A program made the position numbers and the translations under genes. A model generated the notes under the pieces. The model worked only from the letters and a program-made list of their open reading frames with translations. It was not told where the DNA came from and made no database searches. From Thalassotalea sp. G2M2-11 (GTDB lineage: Bacteria > Pseudomonadota > Gammaproteobacteria > Enterobacterales > Alteromonadaceae), in assembly GCF_017168195.1 (NCBI RefSeq), contig NZ_JADNYL010000001.1, positions 1,297,653 through 1,361,652 of the forward strand: a stretch of 64,000 nt of DNA, written 5' to 3'. Shown piece after piece: positions 1 to 9,732 of the stretch (position 1 is the stretch's first letter; each line of letters opens with the position of its first letter).

Positions 1-544
1 CATGTTTTTACTTCATCGACCTGATTACTTAATGGATGCTGATGAAGTAGCAGAAACGTTTGCTATTTTAAAAGCCAGCGGCAAAGTTAAAGCATTTGGT
101 GTCAGTAATTTTACCGCTTCTCAGGTGAATTTATTACGTGATAAAATGTCGATGCCATTAGTGGCGAATCAAGTGGAAATCAATATCCATAATGTAGATG
201 CTTTTCACAATGGTGTCTTAGATCAATGCCAGCAACATAATATAATGCCAATTGCTTGGTGTCCTCTTGGCGGTGTCGCCTATTCTGCGTGGGGAAATAC
301 CTTCAGCATTGAAGATGAGCAGCGCATTGAAAATGAATTGAATAAGCAAGCTGAAAAATATCAATGCCAACCATGGCAAGTGGTATTAGCCTGGTTACTG
401 CGTCATCCTGTTGGTATCTCGCCTATTGTGGGTTCGACCAACCCTGAGCGCATTAAAGCGGCAAAGGTTGCATTATCGTTAGCTTATTCAAGAGAAGACT
501 GGTATCGACTATTTGAAGCGAGAAACGGTGAAGCAGTGCCTTAG
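1..544 (+). CDS. Aldo/keto reductase, YdhF-like (5'-truncated)
   Basis: This is the C-terminal part (about 180 residues) of an NADPH-dependent aldo/keto reductase. The gene runs off the left edge, so the Met at base 2 is probably internal, because the family is about 300 residues long. Visible hallmarks are the strand LLHRPDYLMDADEV, the GKVKAFGVSNF segment typical of the (beta/alpha)8 barrel, and the cofactor-binding GSTNPERIKAA near the end. The Asp/Tyr/Lys part of the catalytic tetrad would lie in the missing N-terminal part. The LMDADEVAE wording resembles the YdhF branch. The substrate is unknown. Confidence 0.85.
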   Translation, partial: MFLLHRPDYLMDADEVAETFAILKASGKVKAFGVSNFTASQVNLLRDKMSMPLVANQVEINIHNVDAFHNGVLDQCQQHNIMPIAWCPLGGVAYSAWGNTFSIEDEQRIENELNKQAEKYQCQPWQVVLAWLLRHPVGISPIVGSTNPERIKAAKVALSLAYSREDWYRLFEARNGEAVP

Positions 545-602
545 GTATGTAATCGCGGCGTAATTGAGACTTCACCATTGTCTATCGCGCATTCGATAAT
601 GT

Positions 603-1193
603 TTATGTGTGTTTGCCGCGGGTCCAACTTGATTGCGAGAGTAATCTTTCTCCCGCATCTACTGCACCATCTTCCATGGTGGTGCCCATTGAGTCATTCC
701 AACGATTTAAAAAGCCAAATAAAGAGATAACACCTAATATTTCTACAATTTCACCCTCATCCCAGTATTGGTGTAGTGCATCTGCAATTTCACTATCGAC
801 CGCATTGGGCACACTTGACGCTGCTAGGGCAAACTCAAAGGCAGCTTTTTCTGCTGTGCTATATAAATCACTGGTGCGAAATGACCATATTTCAGCTAAG
901 CGTTCAGCACTACCACCATAACGTTCAGCAGCTAGGATAGTATGAGCTTCACAATAACGACAGCCAGTATTGGCACTGGTTAAATAACCAATTAAACGCT
1001 TTTGTTCAGCTGTTACTCGGCCTTCATTTGCCATCACGGCTTTGTTTAGGTTGATAAAAGCTGTAGCGATTGCTGGACGGCGTTGCATTGTGAGCACGCT
1101 ATTGGGGCAAAAACCAAGTGTTTCATTAAAAAACTTTGCAAGTTCAGCAACTTCCACATTTTCGTCGCTAGCAAGCGGGGTAACTAAAGGCAT
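603..1193 (-). CDS. AhpD/carboxymuconolactone decarboxylase-like protein
   Basis: This 196-residue protein has the AhpD-fold signature CxxCxxxH (Cys78, Cys81, His84 in GCRYCEAHT). In AhpD relatives these residues act in peroxide or thiol redox chemistry. I start at ATG 1193. A longer frame could begin at TTG 1205, but that TTG runs straight into the GGAG ribosome-binding site 6 bases before ATG 1193. The gene is divergent from the MarR-type regulator at 1381, a common arrangement for a regulator and its target. The physiological substrate cannot be read from the sequence; the uncharacterised peroxidase-related subgroup is most likely. Confidence 0.85.
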   Translation of the reverse strand: MPLVTPLASDENVEVAELAKFFNETLGFCPNSVLTMQRRPAIATAFINLNKAVMANEGRVTAEQKRLIGYLTSANTGCRYCEAHTILAAERYGGSAERLAEIWSFRTSDLYSTAEKAAFEFALAASSVPNAVDSEIADALHQYWDEGEIVEILGVISLFGFLNRWNDSMGTTMEDGAVDAGERLLSQSSWTRGKHT

Positions 1194-1380
1194 GATATTC
1201 TCCAATTTATGGTCACTAAGATAATTTTACTGTACGCCAAAAATGTTGCATATGCAACATCTTGGTTGTTATGTATCAGCTAACACTTTATTTATTAATA
1301 AAAAATGCTAAAGTTTGATTAAAATAATGCTTTAAAAAGGCAAGAAAATTAAACAGTCAGCACGTAGTCAAGCTTTTCAA

Positions 1381-1926
1381 TTGACGGATACATTAGACAA
1401 CCCACTCGATCTTTCTCAACATTTACCATTTCGTATTGCGGTGGTGAGTAATTTATTAGCACTCAATCGTGATTGGAAAATTCGTAATTTATCGTCATTA
1501 GATCCACGTGAAATGCGAGTATTAATCAATATTGGTTCTTATATGCCAATTAAATCAGCGGATATTGCATACCAGTCTCGCTTAGATTCTTATACCGTAA
1601 GTCGTGCAGTGAAAAAGCTGTTAGCAGAAGGATTAATTAGTGCACAAGCCGATCAGCATAAGAAAAATGTGAAAAATCTTGTGCTAACAGAGCAAGGGCG
1701 AGTACTTTACCAACAATTGAACAGTGCAATGGATAAGCGAGCTAAACAACTCGAAAGCGTATTTTCTACCGCTGAACTGACTTTGTTCTATCAAATGTTA
1801 GAAAAAATAGAGCATAAATCTGAGCAAATATTGGCAGAGCAAGCCCGAGAGTTAATGGATCTGGGATTAGAAGCGCCTGCGGATCAAAAAGAACTGATCC
1901 GTTGGTATAAAAAAAGTGCTTTGTAG
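1381..1926 (+). CDS. MarR-family transcriptional regulator
   Basis: This is a MarR-type winged-helix regulator. The core PREMRVLINIGSYMPIKSADIAYQSRLDSYTVSRAVKKLLAEGLI (about residues 42-86) shows the helix-turn-helix and wing. The C-terminal helices would form the dimer interface. The start is unclear. The annotated TTG at 1381 has no visible ribosome-binding site. The frame stays open back to a stop at 1333, and an AAGG 8 bases before an in-frame ATT at 1348 raises the possibility of a rare ATT start adding 11 residues. It is divergent from the AhpD-like gene, which is a plausible target. The ligand is unknown. Confidence 0.85.
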   Translation: MTDTLDNPLDLSQHLPFRIAVVSNLLALNRDWKIRNLSSLDPREMRVLINIGSYMPIKSADIAYQSRLDSYTVSRAVKKLLAEGLISAQADQHKKNVKNLVLTEQGRVLYQQLNSAMDKRAKQLESVFSTAELTLFYQMLEKIEHKSEQILAEQARELMDLGLEAPADQKELIRWYKKSAL

Positions 1927-2159
1927 TTGAGAAGCTCAGCTTTCGAGGGAATGAATGTTTAATAAGAATATTTTTGATTGGTATCAATAATATACTCATC
2001 TAAGCAGCTATACTATATTTGTGACAATTATTGCTAGTGGTAATGTTTTTTCAAGCTGCCAAGCTAGGGATGATATTAAGCGGTAGTTGAACAACATATA
2101 AATGTGTGTTGTGCGCTATTGTTTGACTTGAGCACATTCAAGCATGGAGGTCATCATTA

Positions 2160-4004
2160 ATGAGCAAGCTTTTTCAAATTCTGATATTTGTTTATTTGTC
2201 GCTGTGCAGTAAAGTGATCGCTCAACCAGCTAATCATTTCTTTTCTATTTTTGATAATCACAGTGCCGTTATGTTGCTTATTTCGCCAGATAGCGGCGAT
2301 ATTGTCAGGGCTAATCAGGCAGCTAGCCAATTCTATGGATATCCCAAAGCGCATTTTAAAAAGCTTAATATTAGCGATATTAATATGTTAAGTACCGAGC
2401 AAGTTTCACAAGAGCTCAAAAGAGCAGATAAAGAGCAGCTCGAGTTTTTTATCTTTCGTCATCAAACCTCTGGTGGTGAGGTCAAAACAGTAGAAGTGTA
2501 CACTAATCCTATTGTTATTGAGGGGCAGTCATTACTTTTCTCGATCATTGTTGATATCTCAAATCAACGCCAGCTTAAAGAGGAGTTATGGCACTATCAA
2601 TCTAATTTAGAACAATTAGTCGATAAGAAAGTTGCTGAAATAGATAAGACAAATCGACAATATCAGTTGTTACAGGTATTCAGCATTATTTTTCTACTTT
2701 TGATTGCCGGAATTTTGCTGTACTTACTTCAACGAAAAAAACAGTTAGAAGAAATGCAATATCAATTGGCACAAATCGTCGAACAAAGCCCTGTATCAAT
2801 TGTGACTACCGATCTTGTCGGGCATATAACCTATATTAATCGAAAATTTTTGAGCGAATCTGGCTACACAGCCGAAGATGTGATCGGCAAAAACCCTCGA
2901 GTGTTAAAGTCAGGAGCAATGAATGAAAATGTCTACAAAGACTTATGGCAAACCATTACTAAAGGACAGCATTGGGAGGGAGATTTTCATAACCTCCGAG
3001 CCAGTGGTGAAATCTATTGGGAACGGGCTCATGTCTATCCGTTAAGAAATAAGCGGGGCATTATTACTAGTTATGTGGCGATAAAAGAGAATATTACAAA
3101 AAGAAAAGAAGACGAAAAAGAGCTCAGACTAGCCTCAACAGTGTTTCAAACAGCAACCGAGGCTGTGATGATCACTGATGCTAATAATTATATTGTGGCG
3201 GTGAATGATGCTTATAGCGAAATTACGGGGTATCGTGAAGAGGAAGTGATAGGAAAAAACCCGAAAATTTTAAGTTCGGGTCACCATGATAAAGAGTTTT
3301 ATCAAACTATGTTCTCTGAATTAGAAAAAAATGGTTGTTGGCAAGGGGAAGTGTGTAATCGTAAAAAAAGTGGGGAAGCCTATTATGAATGGCTATCCAT
3401 TACCCAAATCAAGGATGAAGAAGGTAAACTAGAGGCACATGTGGCATTATTTAGTGATATTACCAAACGTAAGAAAAATGATGATGAAATGTATCGTCAG
3501 GCAAATTTTGATGCCTTAACTGGTTTAGTAAATCGCAACCTGTTCATGAATCTGTTCTCCCAAATGTTAGAACTGGCTCATCGAGATCAACGTAATGTTG
3601 CTTTGTTTTTTATTGATCTCGATGGTTTTAAACAAGTGAATGACACCTTAGGGCATGCTTTTGGTGATCTATTGCTGCAGCAAGTGGCCAAACGCCTAAC
3701 AGAATCGGTAAGAAAATCAGATACAGTTGCTCGTTTAGGTGGTGATGAATTTGCAGTGATCCTTTCTGAAAATGATCATATTACCGTTATTGAATATATC
3801 GCTAATAAGATCAGACAAGTATTATCGACCCCTTTTATGCTAAAAGGCCACGAGGTAAAAATTTCAGCGTGTATTGGAATTGCCTTATATCCAGAACAAG
3901 GAAACGATGTCGATGAACTACTAACATTTGCTGACAGCGCAATGTATGAAGCGAAAGCGACAGGGCGTAATAAATATGTTGTCTATCAAGATAAAAGACA
4001 ATAG
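2160..4004 (+). CDS. Membrane PAS-PAS-GGDEF diguanylate cyclase
   Basis: This 614-residue sensor probably makes c-di-GMP from two GTP. In order: a signal-like hydrophobic N-terminus (1-21), a PAS-like domain (about 30-130), a coiled-coil stretch (140-168), a membrane helix (about 171-190), two further PAS domains (about 200-310 and 325-435, each with the SG..Y-W pattern and a PAC tail), and GGDEF (about 440-605). The active-site GGDEF is at residues 527-531. RKSD sits exactly five residues upstream, so the inhibitory I-site is intact. There is no EAL domain. ATG 2160 has a GGAGG 9 bases upstream. The first PAS would be periplasmic if the N-terminus is cleaved. The signal sensed is unknown. 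Confidence 0.9.
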   Translation: MSKLFQILIFVYLSLCSKVIAQPANHFFSIFDNHSAVMLLISPDSGDIVRANQAASQFYGYPKAHFKKLNISDINMLSTEQVSQELKRADKEQLEFFIFRHQTSGGEVKTVEVYTNPIVIEGQSLLFSIIVDISNQRQLKEELWHYQSNLEQLVDKKVAEIDKTNRQYQLLQVFSIIFLLLIAGILLYLLQRKKQLEEMQYQLAQIVEQSPVSIVTTDLVGHITYINRKFLSESGYTAEDVIGKNPRVLKSGAMNENVYKDLWQTITKGQHWEGDFHNLRASGEIYWERAHVYPLRNKRGIITSYVAIKENITKRKEDEKELRLASTVFQTATEAVMITDANNYIVAVNDAYSEITGYREEEVIGKNPKILSSGHHDKEFYQTMFSELEKNGCWQGEVCNRKKSGEAYYEWLSITQIKDEEGKLEAHVALFSDITKRKKNDDEMYRQANFDALTGLVNRNLFMNLFSQMLELAHRDQRNVALFFIDLDGFKQVNDTLGHAFGDLLLQQVAKRLTESVRKSDTVARLGGDEFAVILSENDHITVIEYIANKIRQVLSTPFMLKGHEVKISACIGIALYPEQGNDVDELLTFADSAMYEAKATGRNKYVVYQDKRQ

Positions 4005-4233
4005 CGACTTATTTACTTAGGAGTAGTCACATCGGTTAAATGACAATGTTCAAATGTATAGGAGAAACAAGTTACTTTAGCCCAAATCACCATTTCATTC
4101 TTAACTTTGCCATAAGAAAGCCGCCAAATTTTGGTCATAGCACTTGTTATCTGTATAACTCATTATATGATGGAGCTATCTGGTAAACAAAAGTGTAACC
4201 ATGAAGTAGTTATCATAGATAGGATAGGGTTTT

Positions 4234-5445
4234 ATGACTCAATTTGTTGTACGAGCGATGCGAACTTTCGCTTTTTCGGTATTAAGTTTTTCTCCATTTA
4301 CCTTTGCCAATATTGACACTGATGCTTTTAGTCAATGTCAGCAACGTTTTGAACAGCGTGCCGTCGCTCAGGAATTTTCTTCAGATATTCTTTCTATTAT
4401 TCAAGATTTATCACCGGTTCAGCGCGTGATAACGCTAGATAAGCGCCAACCTGAGTTTGCGCAAAGTTTTGCGCAATATGTAAAAAAACGGGTCAGCCAA
4501 TATCACATTAACAAGGGCAGACAATTACTTAAATCTCATAAAAAATTACTGGCGCAACTACAACAACAGTATCACATTCCGCCACAATACTTAGTGTCAT
4601 TCTGGGGCTTAGAAACTGTATTTGGCAAGCATAAAGGTAAGATGCCGATATTAAATTCATTAGCGACGCTAGCGTGTGATCAACGTCGCAGTGAATACTT
4701 TACTGGAGAATTATTTACGCTATTTCGTTTAATTGACCAAGATGTGGTAACAAAAGAGCAGTTAAAAGGCTCGTGGGCTGGGGCTATGGGGCATATGCAG
4801 TTTATGCCAAGCGCACTAAAAAAATATGCGGTTGATGGCGACAACGATGGTAAAATTGATGTATGGCAAAGTGAAATCGACGCGTTAACCAGCGCTGCTA
4901 ATTACTTGCACCAAATAGGGTGGCAAGGCAATGAGCGTTGGGGACGTGAAGTATTATTACCTGATGATTTTGATTTTAGCGCCATAGAGTTCGATACTCG
5001 CTATCCATTAGCAACATTTGCCCAAATGGGAGTGAAGCAAACCAATGGTCAGCCATTACCCCAATATAAAACGCAAGCAGAGCTAGTGTTACCTAACGGT
5101 CATCAAGGCCATGCATTTTTGGTTTATCAGAATTTTTCTGTGATCATGAAGTGGAATTTATCTAAAAATTACGCCTTGTCGGTGGGGATCCTTGCGGATA
5201 AATTAGTCGGCGCTAAAGGGGTTCGTTCTTTAGCTAATGCTCAGCCTTTACCCTATAGCCGTACTCAATTAGAAAAGTTACAAGCAAGGCTAAACGAACT
5301 GGGGTTTAATACTGGAGAGCCTGATGGTATTTGGGGACCTAATAGTCGTAAAGCTATCCGCGAATTTCAACTGAAACAGAACTTAGTGGCCGATGGTTTT
5401 CCGAACACAGAAGTATTTAAGCATCTTGGCTTATTGCAAAGTTAA
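4234..5445 (+). CDS. mltB: Lytic murein transglycosylase, MltB family, with peptidoglycan-binding domain
   Basis: This 403-residue periplasmic enzyme cleaves the MurNAc-GlcNAc bond of peptidoglycan, forming 1,6-anhydromuramyl ends. It has a hydrophobic signal peptide (to about residue 25, ending TFANID). The SLT_2 domain contains WGLETVFGKHKG with the presumed catalytic Glu, and GSWAGAMGHMQFMPS. A PG_binding_1 domain follows at about residues 340-400 (LNELGFNTGEPDGIWGPNSRKAIREFQ). No lipobox Cys is seen, so it is probably soluble or periplasmic, unlike lipoprotein MltB. Met9 is an alternative start. A second family member lies at 22499 but lacks the PG-binding tail. Confidence 0.92.
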   Translation: MTQFVVRAMRTFAFSVLSFSPFTFANIDTDAFSQCQQRFEQRAVAQEFSSDILSIIQDLSPVQRVITLDKRQPEFAQSFAQYVKKRVSQYHINKGRQLLKSHKKLLAQLQQQYHIPPQYLVSFWGLETVFGKHKGKMPILNSLATLACDQRRSEYFTGELFTLFRLIDQDVVTKEQLKGSWAGAMGHMQFMPSALKKYAVDGDNDGKIDVWQSEIDALTSAANYLHQIGWQGNERWGREVLLPDDFDFSAIEFDTRYPLATFAQMGVKQTNGQPLPQYKTQAELVLPNGHQGHAFLVYQNFSVIMKWNLSKNYALSVGILADKLVGAKGVRSLANAQPLPYSRTQLEKLQARLNELGFNTGEPDGIWGPNSRKAIREFQLKQNLVADGFPNTEVFKHLGLLQS

Positions 5446-5493
5446 GTTTTGACTATAAAAAGCGATTTTGTTGCTATTCTCGTTGAAAAAACT

Positions 5494-5502
5494 TGATATA
5501 AT
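5494..5502 (+). promoter_or_regulatory. Extended -10 promoter of glnS
   Basis: TGATATAAT matches the extended -10 form TGnTATAAT and lies 44 bases before the glnS start. No good -35 element lies at normal spacing (TTGCTA at 5471 is 20 bases away), which is typical of extended -10 promoters. Confidence 0.6.
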
Positions 5503-5545
5503 GCCGCGCAATTACATTTAGATATATTTACTTGAGGTTCTGTGG

Positions 5546-7216
5546 ATGTCGGAAGCTGAAAACCGTCCTACTAATTTTATACGCCAAATAATTGATGCCG
5601 ATCTGGAAAATGGTAAACATACCAGTGTGCAGACGCGTTTTCCACCTGAGCCTAATGGCTATTTGCATATTGGTCATGCCAAGTCTATTTGCTTAAATTT
5701 TGGAATTGCACAAGATTACAACGGTTTATGTAATCTACGCTTTGATGATACTAATCCAGAAAAAGAAGATATCAATTACGTTAATTCGATCAAAGAAGAC
5801 GTGCAATGGCTTGGTTATCAATGGGCGGGTGATATTCACTATTCTTCTGATTATTTCGACCGTTTATATGGCTATGCGGTTGAATTAATTGAAAAAGGGT
5901 TAGCTTATGTTTGTTTCCTTAATGCTGAACAAACTCGTGAATATCGTGGAACCTTGAAACAACCGGGCAAAAATAGTCCGTACCGTGATACCTCGCCGGA
6001 AGAAAACTTAGCTTTATTTGAAAAAATGAAGAAAGGTGAGTTTAAAGAAGGTGAATGTGCACTGCGCGCGAAAATTGATATGGCGTCTAGCTTTATGTGT
6101 ATGCGTGATCCGGTGATTTATCGCGTGAAGTTTGCTCATCATCATCAAACGGGCGACAAGTGGTGCATTTATCCAATGTATGACTTTACCCACTGTATTT
6201 CTGATGCTATCGAGAACATTACTCATTCGTTATGTACCCTAGAATTTCAGGATAACCGTCGTTTATATGATTGGGTGATAGACAATATTTCAATTGAATC
6301 GCGCCCACGACAATATGAATTTTCACGTTTAAACCTTGAATATACCGTGATGAGTAAGCGTAAGTTAAATTTACTGGTGACAGAAAAACTCGTCGATGGC
6401 TGGGATGATCCACGTATGCCAACGATTGCAGCGTTTCGTCGTCGTGGTTATACACCAGCGTCTTTACGTGAGTTTACTAAGCGTATTGGCGTGACGAAAA
6501 TGGATAATACCGTTGAAATGAGTGTGTTAGAGGCTTGTATTCGTGAAGATTTGAATGACAATGCACCTCGCGCTATGGCGGTACTCGACCCGATTAAATT
6601 AGTGATTGAAAACTACCCAGAAGGGCAAGTAGAGCAATTGACTGTGAAAAATCACCCGAGTGATGAGAGCCAAGGCACACGTATCGTACCATTTTCAAAA
6701 GAGTTATACATTGAAGCAGAAGATTTCAGAGAAGAAGCCAATAAGAAATACAAGCGCTTGGTTTTAGATAAAGCTGTCCGTTTACGCGGCGCTTATGTGG
6801 TGACGGCTACTCGATGCGATAAAGATGAAAATGGTAACATCACAACGGTTTATTGCCAGTATGATGAGAATACCTTAGGCAAAAATCCAGAAGATGGTAC
6901 TAAGCCTAAAGGTGTGATCCATTGGGTCAGTGCAGAGCAAAGTTTAAATGCAACAGTACGTTTATATGATCGCTTATTTACTGTGCCAAATCCGGCAGCA
7001 GCAGAAGATTTTCATGCAGTAATGAACCCTGAGTCATTAGTCACTATTGAACACGCTAAAGTCGAACCTTATTTAGCACAAGCTAAGCCTGAGCAAGCAT
7101 TTCAGTTTGAGCGCCAAGGGTATTTTTGTTTAGATAACAAAGAAGCGAGCCAAGACAATTTAGTGTTTAACCGCACGGTTGGCTTGCGTGATACTTGGGC
7201 AAAAATCTCAGGTTAA
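5546..7216 (+). CDS. glnS: Glutaminyl-tRNA synthetase
   Basis: This class I aminoacyl-tRNA synthetase charges tRNA-Gln with glutamine. At 556 residues it is close to the usual gammaproteobacterial length. The HIGH motif appears as [15 protein letters not shown] (about residues 33-47) and the KMSKS loop as VMSKRKL (about 270). The anticodon-binding beta-barrels fill the C-terminal third. ATG 5546 follows a TGAGG 8 bases upstream and an extended -10 promoter. A strong terminator follows the stop codon, so the gene is probably monocistronic. Confidence 0.98.
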   Translation: MSEAENRPTNFIRQIIDADLENGKHTSVQTRFPPEPNGYLHIGHAKSICLNFGIAQDYNGLCNLRFDDTNPEKEDINYVNSIKEDVQWLGYQWAGDIHYSSDYFDRLYGYAVELIEKGLAYVCFLNAEQTREYRGTLKQPGKNSPYRDTSPEENLALFEKMKKGEFKEGECALRAKIDMASSFMCMRDPVIYRVKFAHHHQTGDKWCIYPMYDFTHCISDAIENITHSLCTLEFQDNRRLYDWVIDNISIESRPRQYEFSRLNLEYTVMSKRKLNLLVTEKLVDGWDDPRMPTIAAFRRRGYTPASLREFTKRIGVTKMDNTVEMSVLEACIREDLNDNAPRAMAVLDPIKLVIENYPEGQVEQLTVKNHPSDESQGTRIVPFSKELYIEAEDFREEANKKYKRLVLDKAVRLRGAYVVTATRCDKDENGNITTVYCQYDENTLGKNPEDGTKPKGVIHWVSAEQSLNATVRLYDRLFTVPNPAAAEDFHAVMNPESLVTIEHAKVEPYLAQAKPEQAFQFERQGYFCLDNKEASQDNLVFNRTVGLRDTWAKISG

Positions 7217-7236
7217 GTAATTTTTTATCGATAGCT

Positions 7237-7272
7237 AAAAACGCGTGTTAATCATTAGCACGCGTTTTTTTT
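7237..7272 (+). terminator. Rho-independent terminator of glnS
   Basis: AAAAACGCGTG (7237-7247) pairs with CACGCGTTTTT (7259-7269), and the pairing can extend into the TTAAT/ATTAG loop. The right arm runs into eight T (7265-7272). It lies 20 bases past the glnS stop codon. Confidence 0.9.
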
Positions 7273-7359
7273 ATCATCAATATAAAAAGCAGTGATTCGT
7301 CAATTTAATGATTAGCTTTTACACTGTAACCTATCGTGTATTCGTTAAAGGAAGCTAAT

Positions 7360-7764
7360 ATGAAAGGTAGTTGTCTCTGCGCTAAAGTTACTTATCAAAT
7401 TGACCCCCCATTTCAGGTTTTTCAGTATTGCCATTGCTCGCGTTGTCGCAAGTTTACCGGTTCAGCTCATGCTGCCAATATTTTTGTTGAACCCGATAAA
7501 TTGACTTGGCTGAGTGGCCAAGAATACCTTGGACGTTATGAACCTGAAGATACTAAGTATTTTGCCACTTGTTTTTGTAAATCATGTGGTAGTTCACTAC
7601 CTTGGTTGGCCAAACAAGGTAAAACTTACGTTATTCCTGCTGGCACTCTTGATGAAGACCCTAAGATCAGGCCTCAGCAAAATATATTTTGGCAATCAAA
7701 AGCTTGTTGGTATAAAGAGACTCAACAATTACCTAAGCATGATGAACTACCTCCGCGCAGCTAA
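7360..7764 (+). CDS. GFA-domain (Mss4-like) zinc protein
   Basis: This 134-residue protein has the GFA fold named after glutathione-dependent formaldehyde-activating enzyme. Zinc ligands are visible in GSCLC, CHCSRCRKFTG and CKSCGSSLPW. Most members are uncharacterised, so formaldehyde chemistry should not be assumed. I start at ATG 7360, which has AAAGGA 8 bases upstream, and not at the in-frame GTG 7336 that precedes the ribosome-binding site. A distant homologue lies at 25037 on the other strand. Confidence 0.88.
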   Translation: MKGSCLCAKVTYQIDPPFQVFQYCHCSRCRKFTGSAHAANIFVEPDKLTWLSGQEYLGRYEPEDTKYFATCFCKSCGSSLPWLAKQGKTYVIPAGTLDEDPKIRPQQNIFWQSKACWYKETQQLPKHDELPPRS

Positions 7765-7873
7765 TACAACAGCAAAAATAAACTGTATAGTATCGCTGAG
7801 GGCAATTTTGTAGCTATTCGATAGTGGAGAATTGCTTTAATCTGAAGCTATCTTTTCATCTATAGCTATCATT

Positions 7874-8797
7874 ATGCTGAAAAAATTTATTCCGTTTATC
7901 TTTGTGCTTTTGTGGAGTACCGGTTTTATTGGCACTAAGTTAGGTTTGTTTTATGCCTCTGCTGGCGATTTTCTTACCTTAAGAAGCTTAGCTAATGTTG
8001 CTATTTTTATTGTGTTATTGCTGATTTTTAAGCAAAACAAGTTAAATAAAGTGCAAATTTTTCACGCGATGGTAACAGGGTTGTTGATCCACTGTGCTTA
8101 TCTTGGCGGTGTCTATAGCGCTATTAGTTACGGTATTCCAGCGGGACTAACCGCGATTATTGTCGGTTTGCAGCCGCTACTAACCAGTATCTTAGCCATT
8201 TTTATTTTTCATTCTCGCTTATCGATCATCCAATGGTTAGCGCTTGTATTTGGCTTAATAGGCTTGTCATTAGTCGTTTCTGGTGGATTAAGCTTAGATA
8301 ATGTGTCAGCAGGCGCTTTAGTTTTTACTTTTGTTGCGTTATTGGGGATCACGATAGGCACACTTTATCAAAAACGTTTTTGTCAAAATCAGCCATTATT
8401 ACCTTCTGTTTGCTGGCAGTATATTGCCAGCTTATTGGTATTTGTGCCTATGGCATTATTTGATGGCGGTCAGCCGGTGATCTGGCATCCTGAGTTTATT
8501 GCAAGCCTTGTCTGGTTAGTTGTGATGTTATCGGTGGTGGCGATTTTACTGTTGATGTATATGGTGGAACAAGGAGACGCATCTAAGGTGACAAGTTACT
8601 TTTATTTAGTACCGCCTGTGACAGCGATTCAGGCATGGTTGCTGTTTGATGAGGCATTAACTGTGCAAAGTATGATGGGTATGTTGTTATGTGCGATCAG
8701 TGTCTATTTTGTTATTCATCCTAAATTTGCCAAAGTGGTAATAGTGACTCAAAAAGAAAGTGAACAAGATGAAAATAGCCAGTCAACAGCAAGCTAA
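7874..8797 (+). CDS. EamA/DMT-family membrane transporter
   Basis: This 307-residue protein has about ten hydrophobic helices arranged as two EamA repeats, typical of drug/metabolite exporters. The N-terminus (FVLLWSTGFIGTKLGLFYASAGDFLTLR) is the usual EamA opening. Its substrate cannot be predicted. No clear ribosome-binding site precedes ATG 7874. The gene converges on trpA and the two share the hairpin at 8831-8860. Confidence 0.88.
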   Translation: MLKKFIPFIFVLLWSTGFIGTKLGLFYASAGDFLTLRSLANVAIFIVLLLIFKQNKLNKVQIFHAMVTGLLIHCAYLGGVYSAISYGIPAGLTAIIVGLQPLLTSILAIFIFHSRLSIIQWLALVFGLIGLSLVVSGGLSLDNVSAGALVFTFVALLGITIGTLYQKRFCQNQPLLPSVCWQYIASLLVFVPMALFDGGQPVIWHPEFIASLVWLVVMLSVVAILLLMYMVEQGDASKVTSYFYLVPPVTAIQAWLLFDEALTVQSMMGMLLCAISVYFVIHPKFAKVVIVTQKESEQDENSQSTAS

Positions 8798-8830
8798 TCA
8801 TAGCGCTAATTAGTGTAGATATGAAAAGTA

Positions 8831-8860
8831 AAAACGGGGCCTTAGCAATAGCCCCGTTTA
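8831..8860. terminator. Bidirectional terminator between EamA gene and trpA
   Basis: AAACGGGGC (8832-8840) pairs with GCCCCGTTT (8851-8859) around a 10-base loop. On the minus strand the stem is followed by TTTTTA, so it is the better terminator for the trp operon. On the plus strand the T-run is short. Confidence 0.85.
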
Positions 8861-8883
8861 TTTATGTTCCTGTTCATCAAGCG

Positions 8884-9732
8884 TTAATTAAGCATAGTTG
8901 CGGCTTTCATTTGTTGCACAAATTGACCTAATGAACCGAGCATTTGTTGCTCATTCGCTAAATTATTTTCAATAATTTTCACCACGGCTGAGCCACTAAT
9001 CGCTCCTGAAGCCCCTGTGCTTAATGCCGATTTGACTTGGTTTGGCGTTGAAATACCAAAACCTATGACTGCTGGCGCCGCTTGATTGGTTTTGAGTACG
9101 TCCAATAACCGTTCTGTCGATAAGCTTGAACTTGGTGTGACCGTTTGTGGCGCATCAACACCTGTAACGCCTGCACGACTTAACACATAGGTATAGCCTT
9201 GACTGTATTGTGCAACTTTAGCTAAGGTTGCATCACTGGCATTCGGTGGCGCGATAAAAATAGGCGCGATGTTCGCTTTTAACGCGGCTTGGCGAAAGCG
9301 TTCACTTTCTCGTATTGGTAAGTCTGCGATCAGTACAGAGTCAACGCCAGCATCACTCATGTCCTGATAAAACTTTTCAATACCACGTGCAAAGACTAAG
9401 TTACCGTAGAGCAATAAACCAATGGGAGTTTCGGGCGAATATTCACGAACCTTTTTAAGAATGTCGATACAGATATCGGTATTTATTCCCGCTGCTAATG
9501 CTCGTTTGCCAGCATTTTGAATAGTCACGCCATCAGCGCTTGGATCAGAAAATGGAATACCGAGCTCTAACGCATCCGCGCCATTATCAATTAAGCTTTT
9601 GATAATACTGAAAGATAATTCTGCATTTGGGTCGCCAATGGTAACAAATGGAATAAAAGCACCTTGCTGCTCATTTGCTAATCGAGCAAAACATTGTTGA
9701 TAACGTTGACCTGGGCTAGTTATTGTTGTCAT
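8884..9732 (-). CDS. trpA: Tryptophan synthase alpha chain
   Basis: This TIM-barrel subunit cleaves indole-3-glycerol phosphate to indole and glyceraldehyde 3-phosphate, and indole passes to TrpB. At 282 residues it is full length. The catalytic Glu and Asp lie in ALELGIPFSDPSADG (about residues 50-64). The phosphate-binding GFGIST and GAISGSAVVK are near the C-terminus. Its ATG shares one base with the trpB stop (TAATG), suggesting translational coupling. It is the last gene of the operon, before the terminator at 8831. Confidence 0.98.
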   Translation of the reverse strand: MTTITSPGQRYQQCFARLANEQQGAFIPFVTIGDPNAELSFSIIKSLIDNGADALELGIPFSDPSADGVTIQNAGKRALAAGINTDICIDILKKVREYSPETPIGLLLYGNLVFARGIEKFYQDMSDAGVDSVLIADLPIRESERFRQAALKANIAPIFIAPPNASDATLAKVAQYSQGYTYVLSRAGVTGVDAPQTVTPSSSLSTERLLDVLKTNQAAPAVIGFGISTPNQVKSALSTGASGAISGSAVVKIIENNLANEQQMLGSLGQFVQQMKAATMLN

